DNA of 64,000 nt from Streptomyces sp. CB01635 (GTDB lineage: Bacteria > Actinomycetota > Actinomycetes > Streptomycetales > Streptomycetaceae), in NCBI RefSeq assembly GCF_002803065.1, contig NZ_NNBL01000020.1, positions 1 to 64,000 on the forward strand, in the 5' to 3' direction. How positions within the stretch are numbered: position 1 is the first letter of the stretch; the number at the start of each line of letters is the position of its first letter. Below the pieces are notes generated by a model that had not been told where the DNA came from, did not search any database, and was given only the letters and a program-made list of their open reading frames with translations. Positions 1 to 8,247 of this stretch are shown in pieces. The position numbers and the translations under genes were made by a program.

Positions 1-89
1 CGACCCCCCTCCGCGTTACCCAGGTCACGCGTTCAGCCCGACTCGGAGACCAGGACGATGCTCGGGGGTGGCTCTCTCAAGGAGGCAGC

Positions 90-971
90 ATGGGTGGAAC
101 CGCGCGGCAGGTCGACTTCGTGACCGAGGGACCCGAGTCGCGCACGCTGGGTGTCCGCTGGATCCATGGATCGGTGTCGGCGAAGCACAACACCGACCCG
201 GACATCCAGGTGCACGCCTATGACGAGCACACGGTCGTCCTGCGGCAGAACATGGCCGTGCATTACGAGGCGCCGTTCCTGTTTCTGCTCTTCGGCAACG
301 CACGCGCCGTACTCATCGACACAGGAGCCACCGCGTCCGCCCAGTACTTTCCCCTGCGCCGGGTCGTCGACGAGCTCATCGAGGACTGGCTGGCCGAGCA
401 TCCCAGGGCCACGTACGAACTCCTTGTCCTGCATACGCACGCCCACGGGGACCATGTCGCGGGAGACGTCCAGTTCGCCGACCGGCCCCACACACGCGTC
501 GTCGGGGCGGATCGTGACAGTGCCTGGGAGTTCTTCGGGTTCGCGGACGACGCGGGCCAAGTGGCCCGCGTCGACCTGGGCGGCCGCGTGCTGGAGTGCC
601 TGGCCACACCGGGCCACCATGCGGCGGCCGTCACCTACTACGACCCGCACACCGGTTTTCTGCTCACCGGTGACACGGTGTATCCCGGGCGGCTGTACGT
701 CGAGGACTGGGCGGCGTTCACCGAGTCCATCGACCGCATGGTCGAGTTCGCGGGCACCCGTACGGTCACCCACGTCTTGGGCTGCCACATCGAGATGAGC
801 AGCAAGCGGGGCGTCGACTACCCAGCCCTGACGACCTGTCAGCCGGACGAGCCGCCGCTGGAGATGACAGTCGGGCAACTGTGGGACATCCGCCGCGCGA
901 TCGAGGAAATCGGTGACCGGCCCGGCCGGCACGTCTTCCCCGACTTCATCATCTGCCGCTCGGACGACTGA
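90..971 (+). CDS. MBL-fold metal-dependent hydrolase
   Basis: This 293-residue protein belongs to the metallo-beta-lactamase fold superfamily. The signature HTHAHGDH (HxHxxDH-like) starts near residue 116. It is followed by a GHH motif in TPGHH near residue 174, an acidic TGDTVYPG segment that supplies the bridging Asp, and a late His in LGCHIE. These are the expected ligands for two metal ions. No signal peptide is visible, so it is probably cytoplasmic. The ATG is preceded by a perfect AAGGAGG ribosome site, which fixes the start. It lies alone upstream of a P450 on the same strand, with about 110 bases between them. Substrate is unknown: the family includes glyoxalase II, lactonases and quorum-quenching enzymes, and nothing here chooses between them. 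Confidence 0.85.
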   Translation: MGGTARQVDFVTEGPESRTLGVRWIHGSVSAKHNTDPDIQVHAYDEHTVVLRQNMAVHYEAPFLFLLFGNARAVLIDTGATASAQYFPLRRVVDELIEDWLAEHPRATYELLVLHTHAHGDHVAGDVQFADRPHTRVVGADRDSAWEFFGFADDAGQVARVDLGGRVLECLATPGHHAAAVTYYDPHTGFLLTGDTVYPGRLYVEDWAAFTESIDRMVEFAGTRTVTHVLGCHIEMSSKRGVDYPALTTCQPDEPPLEMTVGQLWDIRRAIEEIGDRPGRHVFPDFIICRSDD

Positions 972-1081
972 GCAGCCCCTAGCACGCCGGCAGTCACCGG
1001 GAATCCCCGCGGGGGTCTGTCTCCGCCGACGGATGATCAATAACCTGGTGGGCGTTGCCTGTTACTGACCGAGGGAGCTTC

Positions 1082-2305
1082 ATGTCCACCGCACAGGTCC
1101 CCGACATACTGTCGCCGGAGTTCGCCGAGAATCCGTACCCGGCCTACGCGGCCATGCGTGAGCACTCTCCGCTCATCTGGCACGAGGCCACGCAGAGTTA
1201 CGTCATCTCGCGGTACGCCGATGTCGAGCGCGTCTTCAAGGACAAGGAGTCGCAGTTCACGACCGACAACTACAACTGGCAGATCGAGCCCGTCCACGGC
1301 AAGACGATCCTCCAGCTCAGCGGGCGTGAGCACGCGGTCCGCCGAGCCCTCGTCGCACCGGCGTTCCGCGGCAGCGACCTCCAGGAGAAGTTCCTGCCCG
1401 TCATCGAGCGCAACTCCCGCGAACTGATCGACACGTTCCGCGCCACCGGCTCCGTAGACCTCGTGGACGCGTACGCCACCCGCTTCCCCGTCAACGTGAT
1501 CGCCGACATGCTGGGCCTCGACAAGGCGGACCACGCGCGGTTCCACGGCTGGTACACCACCGTCATCGCGTTCCTCGGCAACCTGTCCGGGGACAAGGAC
1601 GTCGCGGCGGCCGGTGAGCGCACCCGCGTCGAGTTCGCCGAGTACATGATCCCGATCATCCGGCAGCGCCGGGACAACCTCGGCGACGACCTGCTCTCCT
1701 CGCTCTGCGCCGCCGAGGTCGACGGCGTCCGCATGAGCGACGAGGACATCAAGGCGTTCTGCAGCCTGCTCCTCGCGGCCGGCGGCGAGACCACCGACAA
1801 GGCCATCGCCAGCATCTTCGCCAACCTGCTCACCCACCCCGAGCAGCTCGACGCCGTCCGCAAGGACCGCACGCTGATCGCCCGCGCCTTCGCCGAGACG
1901 CTGCGCTACACCCCGCCCGTCCACATGATCATGCGTCAGTCGGCGACCGACGTGGAGGTGAGCGGCGGCACGATCCCCGCGGGAGCGACCGTCACCTGTC
2001 TGATCGGCGCCGCCAACCGCGACGCGGACCGCTACGCGGAGCCCGACCGCTTCGACATCTTCCGCGAGGACCTCACCGCGACGAACGCGTTCTCGGCGGC
2101 GGCCGACCATCTCTCCTTCGCGCTCGGCCGGCACTTCTGCGTCGGCGCGCTGCTCGCCAAGGCCGAGGTCGAGATCGGCGTCGGCCAGCTCCTCGACGCG
2201 ATGCCCGAACTGCGGCTCGCCGACGGCTTCGACCCGGTGGAACAAGGGGTGTTCACCCGCGGCCCGCAGTCCCTGCCGGTGCAGTTCACCCCCGTCACGG
2301 CCTGA
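1082..2305 (+). CDS. Cytochrome P450
   Basis: A 407-residue soluble bacterial class I P450. Visible landmarks are the I-helix AAGGETTDK (oxygen-binding A/G-G-x-E/D-T) near residue 230, the K-helix ETLR (ExxR) near residue 272, and the heme loop FALGRHFCVG with the cysteinate ligand near residue 353. All catalytic landmarks are present, so it should be an active monooxygenase that needs an external ferredoxin and reductase. I chose ATG 1082 over an in-frame TTG 27 bases upstream because GAGGGAG sits at the right distance before it. It converges on the conservon P450 at 2363-3607 across a strong hairpin. P450 pairs beside conservons are common in Streptomyces, so a functional link is plausible. 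The substrate is unknown. Confidence 0.93.
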   Translation: MSTAQVPDILSPEFAENPYPAYAAMREHSPLIWHEATQSYVISRYADVERVFKDKESQFTTDNYNWQIEPVHGKTILQLSGREHAVRRALVAPAFRGSDLQEKFLPVIERNSRELIDTFRATGSVDLVDAYATRFPVNVIADMLGLDKADHARFHGWYTTVIAFLGNLSGDKDVAAAGERTRVEFAEYMIPIIRQRRDNLGDDLLSSLCAAEVDGVRMSDEDIKAFCSLLLAAGGETTDKAIASIFANLLTHPEQLDAVRKDRTLIARAFAETLRYTPPVHMIMRQSATDVEVSGGTIPAGATVTCLIGAANRDADRYAEPDRFDIFREDLTATNAFSAAADHLSFALGRHFCVGALLAKAEVEIGVGQLLDAMPELRLADGFDPVEQGVFTRGPQSLPVQFTPVTA

Positions 2306-2313
2306 ACCACGCC

Positions 2314-2343
2314 GCCGGGACCGGCAGTTGGACCGGTCCCGGC
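2314..2343. terminator. Bidirectional hairpin between convergent P450 genes
   Basis: GCCGGGACCGG and CCGGTCCCGGC form a perfect 11-bp stem with an 8-base loop, midway between two convergent stop codons. There is no U-run, which is usual in Streptomyces. It probably ends transcripts from both sides. Confidence 0.75.
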
Positions 2344-2362
2344 CGCGTCGTCTCCGTAGGTC

Positions 2363-3607
2363 TCAGTGCGACACGGGAGTGAACTGCACCGGCAGCGCGG
2401 TCAGTCCGCGCATCCAGATCGACGGGCGCCAGGTCAGCTCGCTGGGCTCCACGGCGAGCACCAGGTCGGGGAGCCGTTCCAGCAGCGTCTCCACCGCCGT
2501 ACGGGCGATGACGTCCGCGAGGAGCGGGGCGGGGTACGGGCAGCGGTGCTCGCCGTTGCTGAACGACAGATGCGCCGAGTTCTCGGCGCCCACCTGCGAC
2601 TCGGGCCAGATCTGCGGATCGGTGTTGGCCGCCGCGAGGCCAAGGACCAGGCAGTCGCCCGCCCGGATCTGCCGCCCGCCCAGCTGTGTGTCGCGCACCG
2701 CCCACCGGCCGATGAAGTTCTGCGTGGGTGTGTCCAGCCACAGCACCTCGTTCAGTGCCTGACCGACGCTGAGCCGCCCGCCGGAGACGTTCAGCGCGAA
2801 CCGCTCGTCGGTCAACAGCAGACGCAGCGTGTTGCAGATCCAGTTGGCCGTCGGCTGCTGCGCCGCCGCAATGACGGAGATCAGGTCCTGGACGACCTCC
2901 TCGTCGGTGAGCCCCGCCGGGTGCGCCAGCATCCGTGACGTGACGTCAGGACCGGGCGACTCGCGCTTCTCCTTGACCAGTTGCTGGATCCGCGCGCCCA
3001 CCCGGCCGTACGCGGCCACCGGGTCGTCGCCCTCCGCCGCGTCCAGGGAGATCCGCAGATCGTCCACCAGCTGCTCGGTGTCGGTGCTGCCCGCGGGCAT
3101 CCCGCAGAACTGCACCGCCGCCCGCATCGGCAGGGCGTGCGCGAACGCGCCCATCAGCTCGGCCCGGCCGCTGCCGGCGAACGCGTCGATGAGCTGGTCG
3201 GCGATGCGCTCGCAGTCGCGGGCGAGTTCGAACTGGTCGACCGCTTCGAGGGCCTCCGTGATGACGCCCGCGCGCCGCTGGTGCTCGGCGCCCTCCGTGA
3301 ACAGGACCGACGGCTGATAGCCGACGAACGGCATCAGCGGCCAGTCGGCCGGGATGTGCTCCCACTGGTTCCAGCGCCGCGAGTCCCGGGCGAACAGCTC
3401 GTCGTGGCTGGTGACATACGTGACCTCGGGATAGCCGAGGACCAGCCACGCGGGGATGTCCCCGTCGAGCAGGACGGGCGCGATCGCGCCGTGTTCCCTG
3501 CGCAGCGACCGGTAGAGCTCCGAGGGGGTCTGCTGGTACTCCAGGCCGCTGAGGGCCACCGCGCCGGAGTGGGCGGGGCAGCCGGGCGGCGGGGTCGCGT
3601 CGGTCAT
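2363..3607 (-). CDS. Conservon P450 (CvnE-like), CYP157-type without ExxR
   Basis: A 414-residue P450-fold protein at the end of a conservon operon. The heme-binding segment FSNGEHRCPYP, with Cys near residue 354, is intact. The K-helix position, however, reads NEVLW near residue 283, so the nearly universal ExxR has Trp instead of Arg. The I-helix reads AAQQPTAN in place of A/G-G-x-D/E-T. Loss of ExxR is the published hallmark of the Streptomyces CYP157 family, whose members sit in conservons. Activity is therefore uncertain, and it may serve as a heme-containing partner in the signalling complex. The start ATG overlaps the stop of the GTPase gene by four bases (ATGA), indicating translational coupling. 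A longer upstream reading frame is only the shadow of that GTPase gene. Confidence 0.92.
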   Translation of the reverse strand: MTDATPPPGCPAHSGAVALSGLEYQQTPSELYRSLRREHGAIAPVLLDGDIPAWLVLGYPEVTYVTSHDELFARDSRRWNQWEHIPADWPLMPFVGYQPSVLFTEGAEHQRRAGVITEALEAVDQFELARDCERIADQLIDAFAGSGRAELMGAFAHALPMRAAVQFCGMPAGSTDTEQLVDDLRISLDAAEGDDPVAAYGRVGARIQQLVKEKRESPGPDVTSRMLAHPAGLTDEEVVQDLISVIAAAQQPTANWICNTLRLLLTDERFALNVSGGRLSVGQALNEVLWLDTPTQNFIGRWAVRDTQLGGRQIRAGDCLVLGLAAANTDPQIWPESQVGAENSAHLSFSNGEHRCPYPAPLLADVIARTAVETLLERLPDLVLAVEPSELTWRPSIWMRGLTALPVQFTPVSH

Positions 3608-4218
3608 GGTGTCTTCTCCCGGGCCATGGCCAGTTCGTAGAGGTGGTCGACGAGGGTGATCAGGACGTGCTTGCCGGACGACCTGACGCGCGCGTCGCAG
3701 TCGATCAGCGGCACGTGCTCGGGCAGCGTGAGCGCCTGGCGGATCTCGTCGAGGGAGAACCGCGTCCCGTCGTCGTCGAACCGGTTCACGGCGACCACGA
3801 ACGGCGTCCTGTGGTGCTCCAGGCGGTCGATGGCGTACCAGGAGTCGCTCATCCGCCGCGTGTCGACGAGCACGACCGCGCCGAGCGTCCCCGAGAACAG
3901 CCGGTCCCACAGGAACCAGAAGCGCTCCTGCCCGGGGGCGCCGAACAGATAGAGCACCATCCGCTCGGTGAGGCTGATGCGCCCGAAGTCGAACGCCACG
4001 GTCGTGGTGGTCTTCGAGGCGACCCCGGCCGGCTCGTCGACGCCGACGCCCGCCTGGGTCATGACCTCTTCGGTGTTCAGCGGCCGGATCTCGCTGACGG
4101 ACCGGACGAGGGTCGTCTTGCCGACGCCGAACCCGCCCACGATGACGATCTTGAGCCCGGTCTCGGCGACGTCGGCAAGCGGCGTACGGGAGGGCAGCTC
4201 AGAGGTTGCGGAGTCCAT
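3604..4218 (-). CDS. cvnD: CvnD-type small GTP-binding protein
   Basis: A 204-residue MglA/Ras-like GTPase. The P-loop is GGFGVGKTT near residues 28-36, the switch II region is FGAPGQERF, and the base-specificity motif is NRFD (variant of NKxD). The family is the D component of conservons and is thought to act at the membrane with the histidine-kinase-like A component, by analogy with G-protein-coupled systems. An exact AAGGAGGTGC Shine-Dalgarno precedes the ATG and lies inside the 3' end of the DUF742 gene, which this gene overlaps by 20 bases. The stop overlaps the P450 start. It is the third of four ATGA-style or longer couplings in the operon. Confidence 0.93.
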   Translation of the reverse strand: MDSATSELPSRTPLADVAETGLKIVIVGGFGVGKTTLVRSVSEIRPLNTEEVMTQAGVGVDEPAGVASKTTTTVAFDFGRISLTERMVLYLFGAPGQERFWFLWDRLFSGTLGAVVLVDTRRMSDSWYAIDRLEHHRTPFVVAVNRFDDDGTRFSLDEIRQALTLPEHVPLIDCDARVRSSGKHVLITLVDHLYELAMAREKTP

Positions 4219-4558
4219 GCAGCACCTCCTTGAGAAGGGCGGAGTCGGGGAGCGAGGCGACGGACCGCGCCGCGCGTGGATGCCGGGCGGTGATACGGCC
4301 CGTCGCGAGGAGGTCGCCGAGCAGGATCCGGACCACCGTGATCGGCAGGTTCATCTCGGCGGCGATCTCGACCACGGCCGCCGGATGCCGGCACAGGTCG
4401 AGGATGCGGACGTGTTCCGACTGCATCCCCGGCGTGGGCTCGCACTCGGCGACGACCAGGGTGACCAGGTCGAAGGTGTCGTCGTCGGCCCGGCTGCGGC
4501 CACCCGTGACCGTGTACAGCCGGTCCGGGTCACCGGTGTCGACGGGCCGGCGCGTCAT
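4199..4558 (-). CDS. cvnC: CvnC-type DUF742 protein
   Basis: A 119-residue DUF742 family protein. It shows the typical pattern of a charged N-terminus starting MTRRPVDTGDPDRLYTVTGG, then a winged-helix-like region (ILDLCRHPAAVVEIAAEMN) and a C-terminal amphipathic helix. The biochemical role is unknown; in conservons it is always co-encoded with the roadblock protein and GTPase and is presumed to be part of one complex. The start overlaps the CvnB stop by four bases, and the 3' end overlaps the CvnD start. A longer in-frame extension upstream is a shadow of CvnB. Confidence 0.92.
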   Translation of the reverse strand: MTRRPVDTGDPDRLYTVTGGRSRADDDTFDLVTLVVAECEPTPGMQSEHVRILDLCRHPAAVVEIAAEMNLPITVVRILLGDLLATGRITARHPRAARSVASLPDSALLKEVLHGLRNL

Positions 4559-4974
4559 GAGGACGCGCTCTCGCCGTCGCCTGTCCGTGGCTCGGCCCGC
4601 AGGTGTTCGCCGATCTGCTCGACCAGCTCGCTCATCTGGTGGCCGACCACACCCGGGTCGGCGCCGTCCTCGGCGATCACCGCGAGATGCGCGCCCTCGC
4701 CCGCCTCGACGATGAACAGCAGACCGCCGTGGAACTCGGTCATCGAGTGCCGCACACCGCCCGTCCCGTCGCCGAACTCCACCGAGGCGCCCTGGGCGAG
4801 GGCCTGGATGCCGGAGCAGATGGCCGCGAGCTGGTCGGCCTGGTCGAGGGTCAGATGCTCGCTCCAGCACAGCTTCAGACCGTCCCGGGAGAGCACCAGG
4901 GCGTGGCGCGTCCCGGGCGTTCGGTCCAGCAGGCTCTCCAGGAGCCAGGTCAGGCTGTTGTCAGTGGTCCGCAT
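4555..4974 (-). CDS. cvnB: CvnB-type roadblock/LC7 domain protein
   Basis: A 139-residue single-domain roadblock/LC7 protein, the B component of conservons. These proteins are related to MglB, a GTPase-activating partner of MglA-type GTPases, so it probably modulates CvnD. Core features are the Leu-rich start TDNSLTWLLESLLDR, the VLSRDGLKL beta hairpin, and a central amphipathic helix LAAICSGIQALAQGA. I chose ATG 4974; an in-frame extension of 18 residues upstream is Ala/Arg-rich and lacks a ribosome site. About 118 non-coding bases separate it from CvnA, so a separate promoter there cannot be excluded. Confidence 0.92.
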   Translation of the reverse strand: MRTTDNSLTWLLESLLDRTPGTRHALVLSRDGLKLCWSEHLTLDQADQLAAICSGIQALAQGASVEFGDGTGGVRHSMTEFHGGLLFIVEAGEGAHLAVIAEDGADPGVVGHQMSELVEQIGEHLRAEPRTGDGESASS

Positions 4975-5092
4975 GGCGTGTGGGGCGGGTTGTGCCCGGC
5001 GAACCGGTTCACCAGCCCGTGCCTCCAATCAAACGTTCTCGTACGGGGGATGAGGGCGCCGGTGCCCGGGCGCGTGCGGGGAGCGGGGCGGG

Positions 5093-6805
5093 CTACTCGG
5101 CCGGCGGCTCGTCGGCCCGGCCGGGCATCTCGGGCGACGTTCCGGGCGTTTCGTCGCGGGCACGCCGCGCGCGGTGGAAGGCGCCGAACTGCGCACCGGC
5201 GTTGCGCGGCGCACGCACCGATTCCTCTGCGGGCCCGCCCCCTTCGGTGGGCGCGCGGTCCTTGCGGTCGCGTTCTGCCGAGGCCATGGTGCGCCCCGGC
5301 GCCCGTACGGGCAGGCCGCCCGGCGTCGCGGGCGGCGGGTCCGCCTGGGCGGGAATCCCGGGCGTGGTGTCGTCGGACGCCTGCGGAGCGGGGTCCGGGG
5401 CCGTCACGGGGGCGGGGGCTGCGGCGCGGCGGACCGGGGGCTGCTGCGGGGCGGGGTCGCGCTGCTGGGCGAGCAGCTGCGGCGGAAGGAGGACCACGAC
5501 GCCGGTGCCGCCGCGGGACGACGGCCGGAAGTTCACGCTCATCCGGTACTTGGCGGCGAGGCGGCCCACCACGGCGAGGCCGAGCCGGGTGCCCTGGAGC
5601 GAGGCCAGGTCCGTCTCGCGGCCCGACACCGCGGCCTCGGCCCGGCGCATGGCAGCGTCGGCCATCTTCAGGCCGCTGTCCTCGATCGTCACGACGATCC
5701 CGGCGCTGCGTTCCTCGACGTAGACGTGGACCTCGTCGATGGGCGGCGAGAAGTTCGCCGCGTTGTCCATCAGTTCGGCGAGGAGGTGCATGACGCCCTC
5801 GGCGGCGAACCCGGCGATCGCGGCGTTCGTGGCGCAGTGGAGTCTGACCCGCTGGTAAGCGGCGATCCGGCCGACCGCGCCGCGCAGGATGCTCTCCATG
5901 ACGATCGGCTTGTTCCACGCGCGGCTGGCGCGGCCGCCCATGAGGAGGGCCAGCCGGTCGGTGAGCAGGCCGAGTTGGGATGTGTTGTGGTCGAGCCTGA
6001 GCAGATCGCCGAAGACCTCCTCGCCGTGCCGGTCCTGCATCTCGCGCAGATCGGCGAGCATGCTGACCGACTTGGCCTGCACTCGGCTGAGCGCTTTGGC
6101 ACTGGCGGCCTGGGCTGCGGCGGCCCGCCGCTCGCTGGTGGCGAGTTCCCGTACGAGGGACTCGGCCAGGGTGCGCAGGTGCGCGTTGTCGGGGAGGCCG
6201 AGGCCCGACAGGACCGCGGCGGCGGTGGAGCCCTCGCGCAGCGCCACGACGGCGGCCGGCAGGGTCGACGTGGTCAGCTCGTCCAGGTCGCGGTCGGTCC
6301 GGGCGATCCGGTGGGCCGCGTCCTGCCCGGTGGCGACGGCGGAAGCCTCGCGCCGTACGGCGTCGTCCAGTTCGGCGGTGAACGCCTTGAGCACCAGGTT
6401 CAGTTGGGGATCGGCGGGCGGCGCGGTGGCTGCGAGCGCCTCCTCGGCACCCGCGCCGTCCCGCAGCCGCTTCGACACGGAGGGGAGCGTGACGTTCACG
6501 AGATGGGCGGCCTCGGCCCCACGCTGCGTCAACTGCTGCTGGAGCGCCAGCGATTCGCCCTGCGCGGTGTCCACGGCAGCGCGGGCCCGCTGCTGGAGCA
6601 GGGCGGCCGTGATGAGGGCGGCGGCGACGCAGAGCCAGCTGATCAGGAGCGCGACGAGGACCCAGGTACGGGAGGCCTGCGGCGCCGCGGCGGTCACCGC
6701 GCCGACGGCCGCTCCGGCCACCACGAGGACGGCGAGGGGGACGGCGAGCGTGGAGCGTCGCGACGTGGGCGTTCGGCGCGGCGTCGGGCGGGCAGGCACT
6801 GGCAT
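5093..6805 (-). CDS. cvnA: CvnA-type membrane sensor with HATPase domain
   Basis: A 570-residue histidine-kinase-like protein and first gene of the conservon. Two hydrophobic segments at about residues 20-40 and 47-70 anchor it. A long Ala/Glu-rich coiled-coil region follows, and an HATPase_c domain lies at about residues 330-440 with an N-box-like AELMDNAANFSPP and G-box-like EDSGLKM and GTRLGLAV. I see no obvious phospho-acceptor His box, which is typical for CvnA. The C-terminal 130 residues are Pro/Ala/Arg-rich and likely disordered. The sensed signal is unknown. The gene order A-B-C-D-P450 resembles the S. coelicolor cvn9 (rar) type, which affects aerial growth and secondary metabolism. 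Confidence 0.93.
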   Translation of the reverse strand: MPVPARPTPRRTPTSRRSTLAVPLAVLVVAGAAVGAVTAAAPQASRTWVLVALLISWLCVAAALITAALLQQRARAAVDTAQGESLALQQQLTQRGAEAAHLVNVTLPSVSKRLRDGAGAEEALAATAPPADPQLNLVLKAFTAELDDAVRREASAVATGQDAAHRIARTDRDLDELTTSTLPAAVVALREGSTAAAVLSGLGLPDNAHLRTLAESLVRELATSERRAAAAQAASAKALSRVQAKSVSMLADLREMQDRHGEEVFGDLLRLDHNTSQLGLLTDRLALLMGGRASRAWNKPIVMESILRGAVGRIAAYQRVRLHCATNAAIAGFAAEGVMHLLAELMDNAANFSPPIDEVHVYVEERSAGIVVTIEDSGLKMADAAMRRAEAAVSGRETDLASLQGTRLGLAVVGRLAAKYRMSVNFRPSSRGGTGVVVLLPPQLLAQQRDPAPQQPPVRRAAAPAPVTAPDPAPQASDDTTPGIPAQADPPPATPGGLPVRAPGRTMASAERDRKDRAPTEGGGPAEESVRAPRNAGAQFGAFHRARRARDETPGTSPEMPGRADEPPAE

Positions 6806-7346
6806 TCCGCGGTCCCATCGGTGCTTGCGTGCGGGAAGGTCGTGGCCGATCGGCTCGGGTCGGCCGCACGGCCGGTCCCACCAACAGGACGGTGATCTTC
6901 CGGCACGTATATGGCGCTCATGCTAGCCACCGCGCGCGGTGAGAGAACCGGGACAATGGACGCAGAGCGCCCGGCGGCGAAGTTCGTCGCGAAGTCGCCA
7001 GCCTGCCAGGGGACCGTGGTAACGGATTTCGCCGCAGAGGGAGCGTCAAATGAGGACAGGTGTACGGGTGTTGGGCGCCGCCCGGCGCGAGTGGACTCGG
7101 GCCGGACCGCGTTCACCGGCGCGCGAGCCGGTGAACGGCCCTCCTGCGCGTCTCCCGCGTTACTGCCAGGGGCTGTTTTCAGCCAACCCCGGCCGGATGC
7201 GCAGTGACGCGTCATCGATGTGGAGCCGGGCGAGTGCCGTTCGGCCGGCCGTAATGAAGGCGATTGTCGGCAACGCGCGGTTGGTCGGGGGTGGAACGGA
7301 CCTACGGCGCACTTGCCTCGAACGTGGCGGTTGCCGGATGGACCGG
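6806..7346. other. Gene-poor intergenic region upstream of conservon
   Basis: About 540 bases without a convincing gene. Possible reading frames here have poor codon-position bias and no homology that I recognise. The part next to 6806 must carry the cvnA promoter. The part before 7347 is the 3' side of the secreted repeat-protein gene. No strong terminator hairpin is evident. Confidence 0.5.
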
Positions 7347-8156
7347 TCAGTCCTCGTGCGGGGCGCGCGTCCTGCGCCACAACAGGTAGCCGGCCCCGCC
7401 CGCGAGCGCCGCGCCGAAGCCGATCCTGCCCAGGTCCACGCCGCCGCCCGCGGTGCTGCCGACTCCGGCGCGCGCGCCGCGGTAGCCGTCGCGCGTCACG
7501 TTCATCGGGGTGCTCCACTGCCTGCCGTCGGGGCAAGCGCCTTGCACGTTCACCTGCGAGCTGGTTCCGACCACGCCGGAGAGGCGTGCCGTGCCCCGGT
7601 ACTGCGTGCGACCGTCCTGCCCGATCCCGCCGCCCAGCTGGGGGAGCGTGACGGAGCCCGCGGCGAAGGCCTGGGAGCGAGCCGTGATGGAGCTCCGCCC
7701 GCCGCCGCGGCAGGAGACCGTGATCTCGACCGAGGACGCGGCCCCCACCGTGGACGGCGAGAGGCGCGCCTCCGCGTAGGAGTCGCCGTTCGACGAGCCC
7801 CGGTCGCGCGTCCCGTCGACCGAGCCCCTGTCGCGGGTCCCGTCCGGCAAGCCTTGGTCGCGGGTCCCGTCCGGCAGTCCTTGGTCGCGGGTCCCGTCGT
7901 ACGAGCCTCGGTCGCGGGTCCCGTCCGACGAGCCCTGGTCGCGGGTCCCGTCCGACGAGCCTTGGTCGCGGGTCCCGTCGTCCGAGTCGGCGCGCCTCAA
8001 GAGGTCGGTCCGGCCCACCGAGTCGGTCCGGCCGACCTCGCCGGGTGCGGTCACCGAGGCGGGCGCTGTGACGGGCTCGTGTGCGCTGACGGACCCGGGC
8101 GCGAGCGCGGTCAGGCAGGCGGTTGTCGTGATGACGGTGGCTATGGGGCAGAACAT
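7347..8156 (-). CDS. Secreted, cell-surface repeat protein of unknown function
   Basis: A 269-residue protein with an N-terminal signal peptide (hydrophobic core to about residue 20, cleavage near SVSA). Then comes an Ala/Pro/Thr segment, seven tandem nine-residue repeats of the type DGTRDQGSS (residues about 60-122), and a globular region of about 100 residues with two Cys (VSCRG and GACPDG). It ends in a short hydrophobic helix (GFGAALAGGAGYLLW) followed by Arg-Arg, like a membrane or wall-anchoring tail without a recognisable LPXTG. The globular part resembles small secreted actinobacterial proteins of unknown function. GGAG lies eight bases before the ATG. No function is assigned. Confidence 0.8.
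   Translation of the reverse strand: MFCPIATVITTTACLTALAPGSVSAHEPVTAPASVTAPGEVGRTDSVGRTDLLRRADSDDGTRDQGSSDGTRDQGSSDGTRDRGSYDGTRDQGLPDGTRDQGLPDGTRDRGSVDGTRDRGSSNGDSYAEARLSPSTVGAASSVEITVSCRGGGRSSITARSQAFAAGSVTLPQLGGGIGQDGRTQYRGTARLSGVVGTSSQVNVQGACPDGRQWSTPMNVTRDGYRGARAGVGSTAGGGVDLGRIGFGAALAGGAGYLLWRRTRAPHED
7791..7979 (-). repeat. Seven tandem 27-bp repeats in the secreted protein
   Basis: Seven head-to-tail copies of a 27-bp unit encode D-G-T-R-D-Q/R-G-S/L-x. Copies differ mainly at the sixth, eighth and ninth codons. The near identity at DNA level suggests recent expansion by slippage or unequal crossing-over, so copy number may vary between strains. Confidence 0.9.
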
Positions 8157-8247
8157 GAGGCGTCTCCGGTCCCTGTGCCGCAGCGGCAGGGGGAGCTGCG
8201 GTCCTGGTCAGGACGCTAGTGAGCCCGGGCGGGTGGCGCCCGCAGGA

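Noticed and set aside
5174..6895. A 573-residue plus-strand frame opposite CvnA
   Set aside because: CvnA has HATPase motifs and membrane segments; this frame is its shadow.
6911..7207. A 98-residue plus-strand gene in the gap next to cvnA
   Set aside because: No ribosome site, poor codon bias and no recognisable features.
7791..7979. CRISPR array
   Set aside because: The units are contiguous, in frame and coding, with no unique spacers; they are protein repeats.
7050..8219. A 389-residue plus-strand frame opposite the secreted repeat protein
   Set aside because: The apparent VAGPVRRAL-type repeats are the antisense of the 27-bp repeats; the minus frame has a signal peptide and ribosome site.
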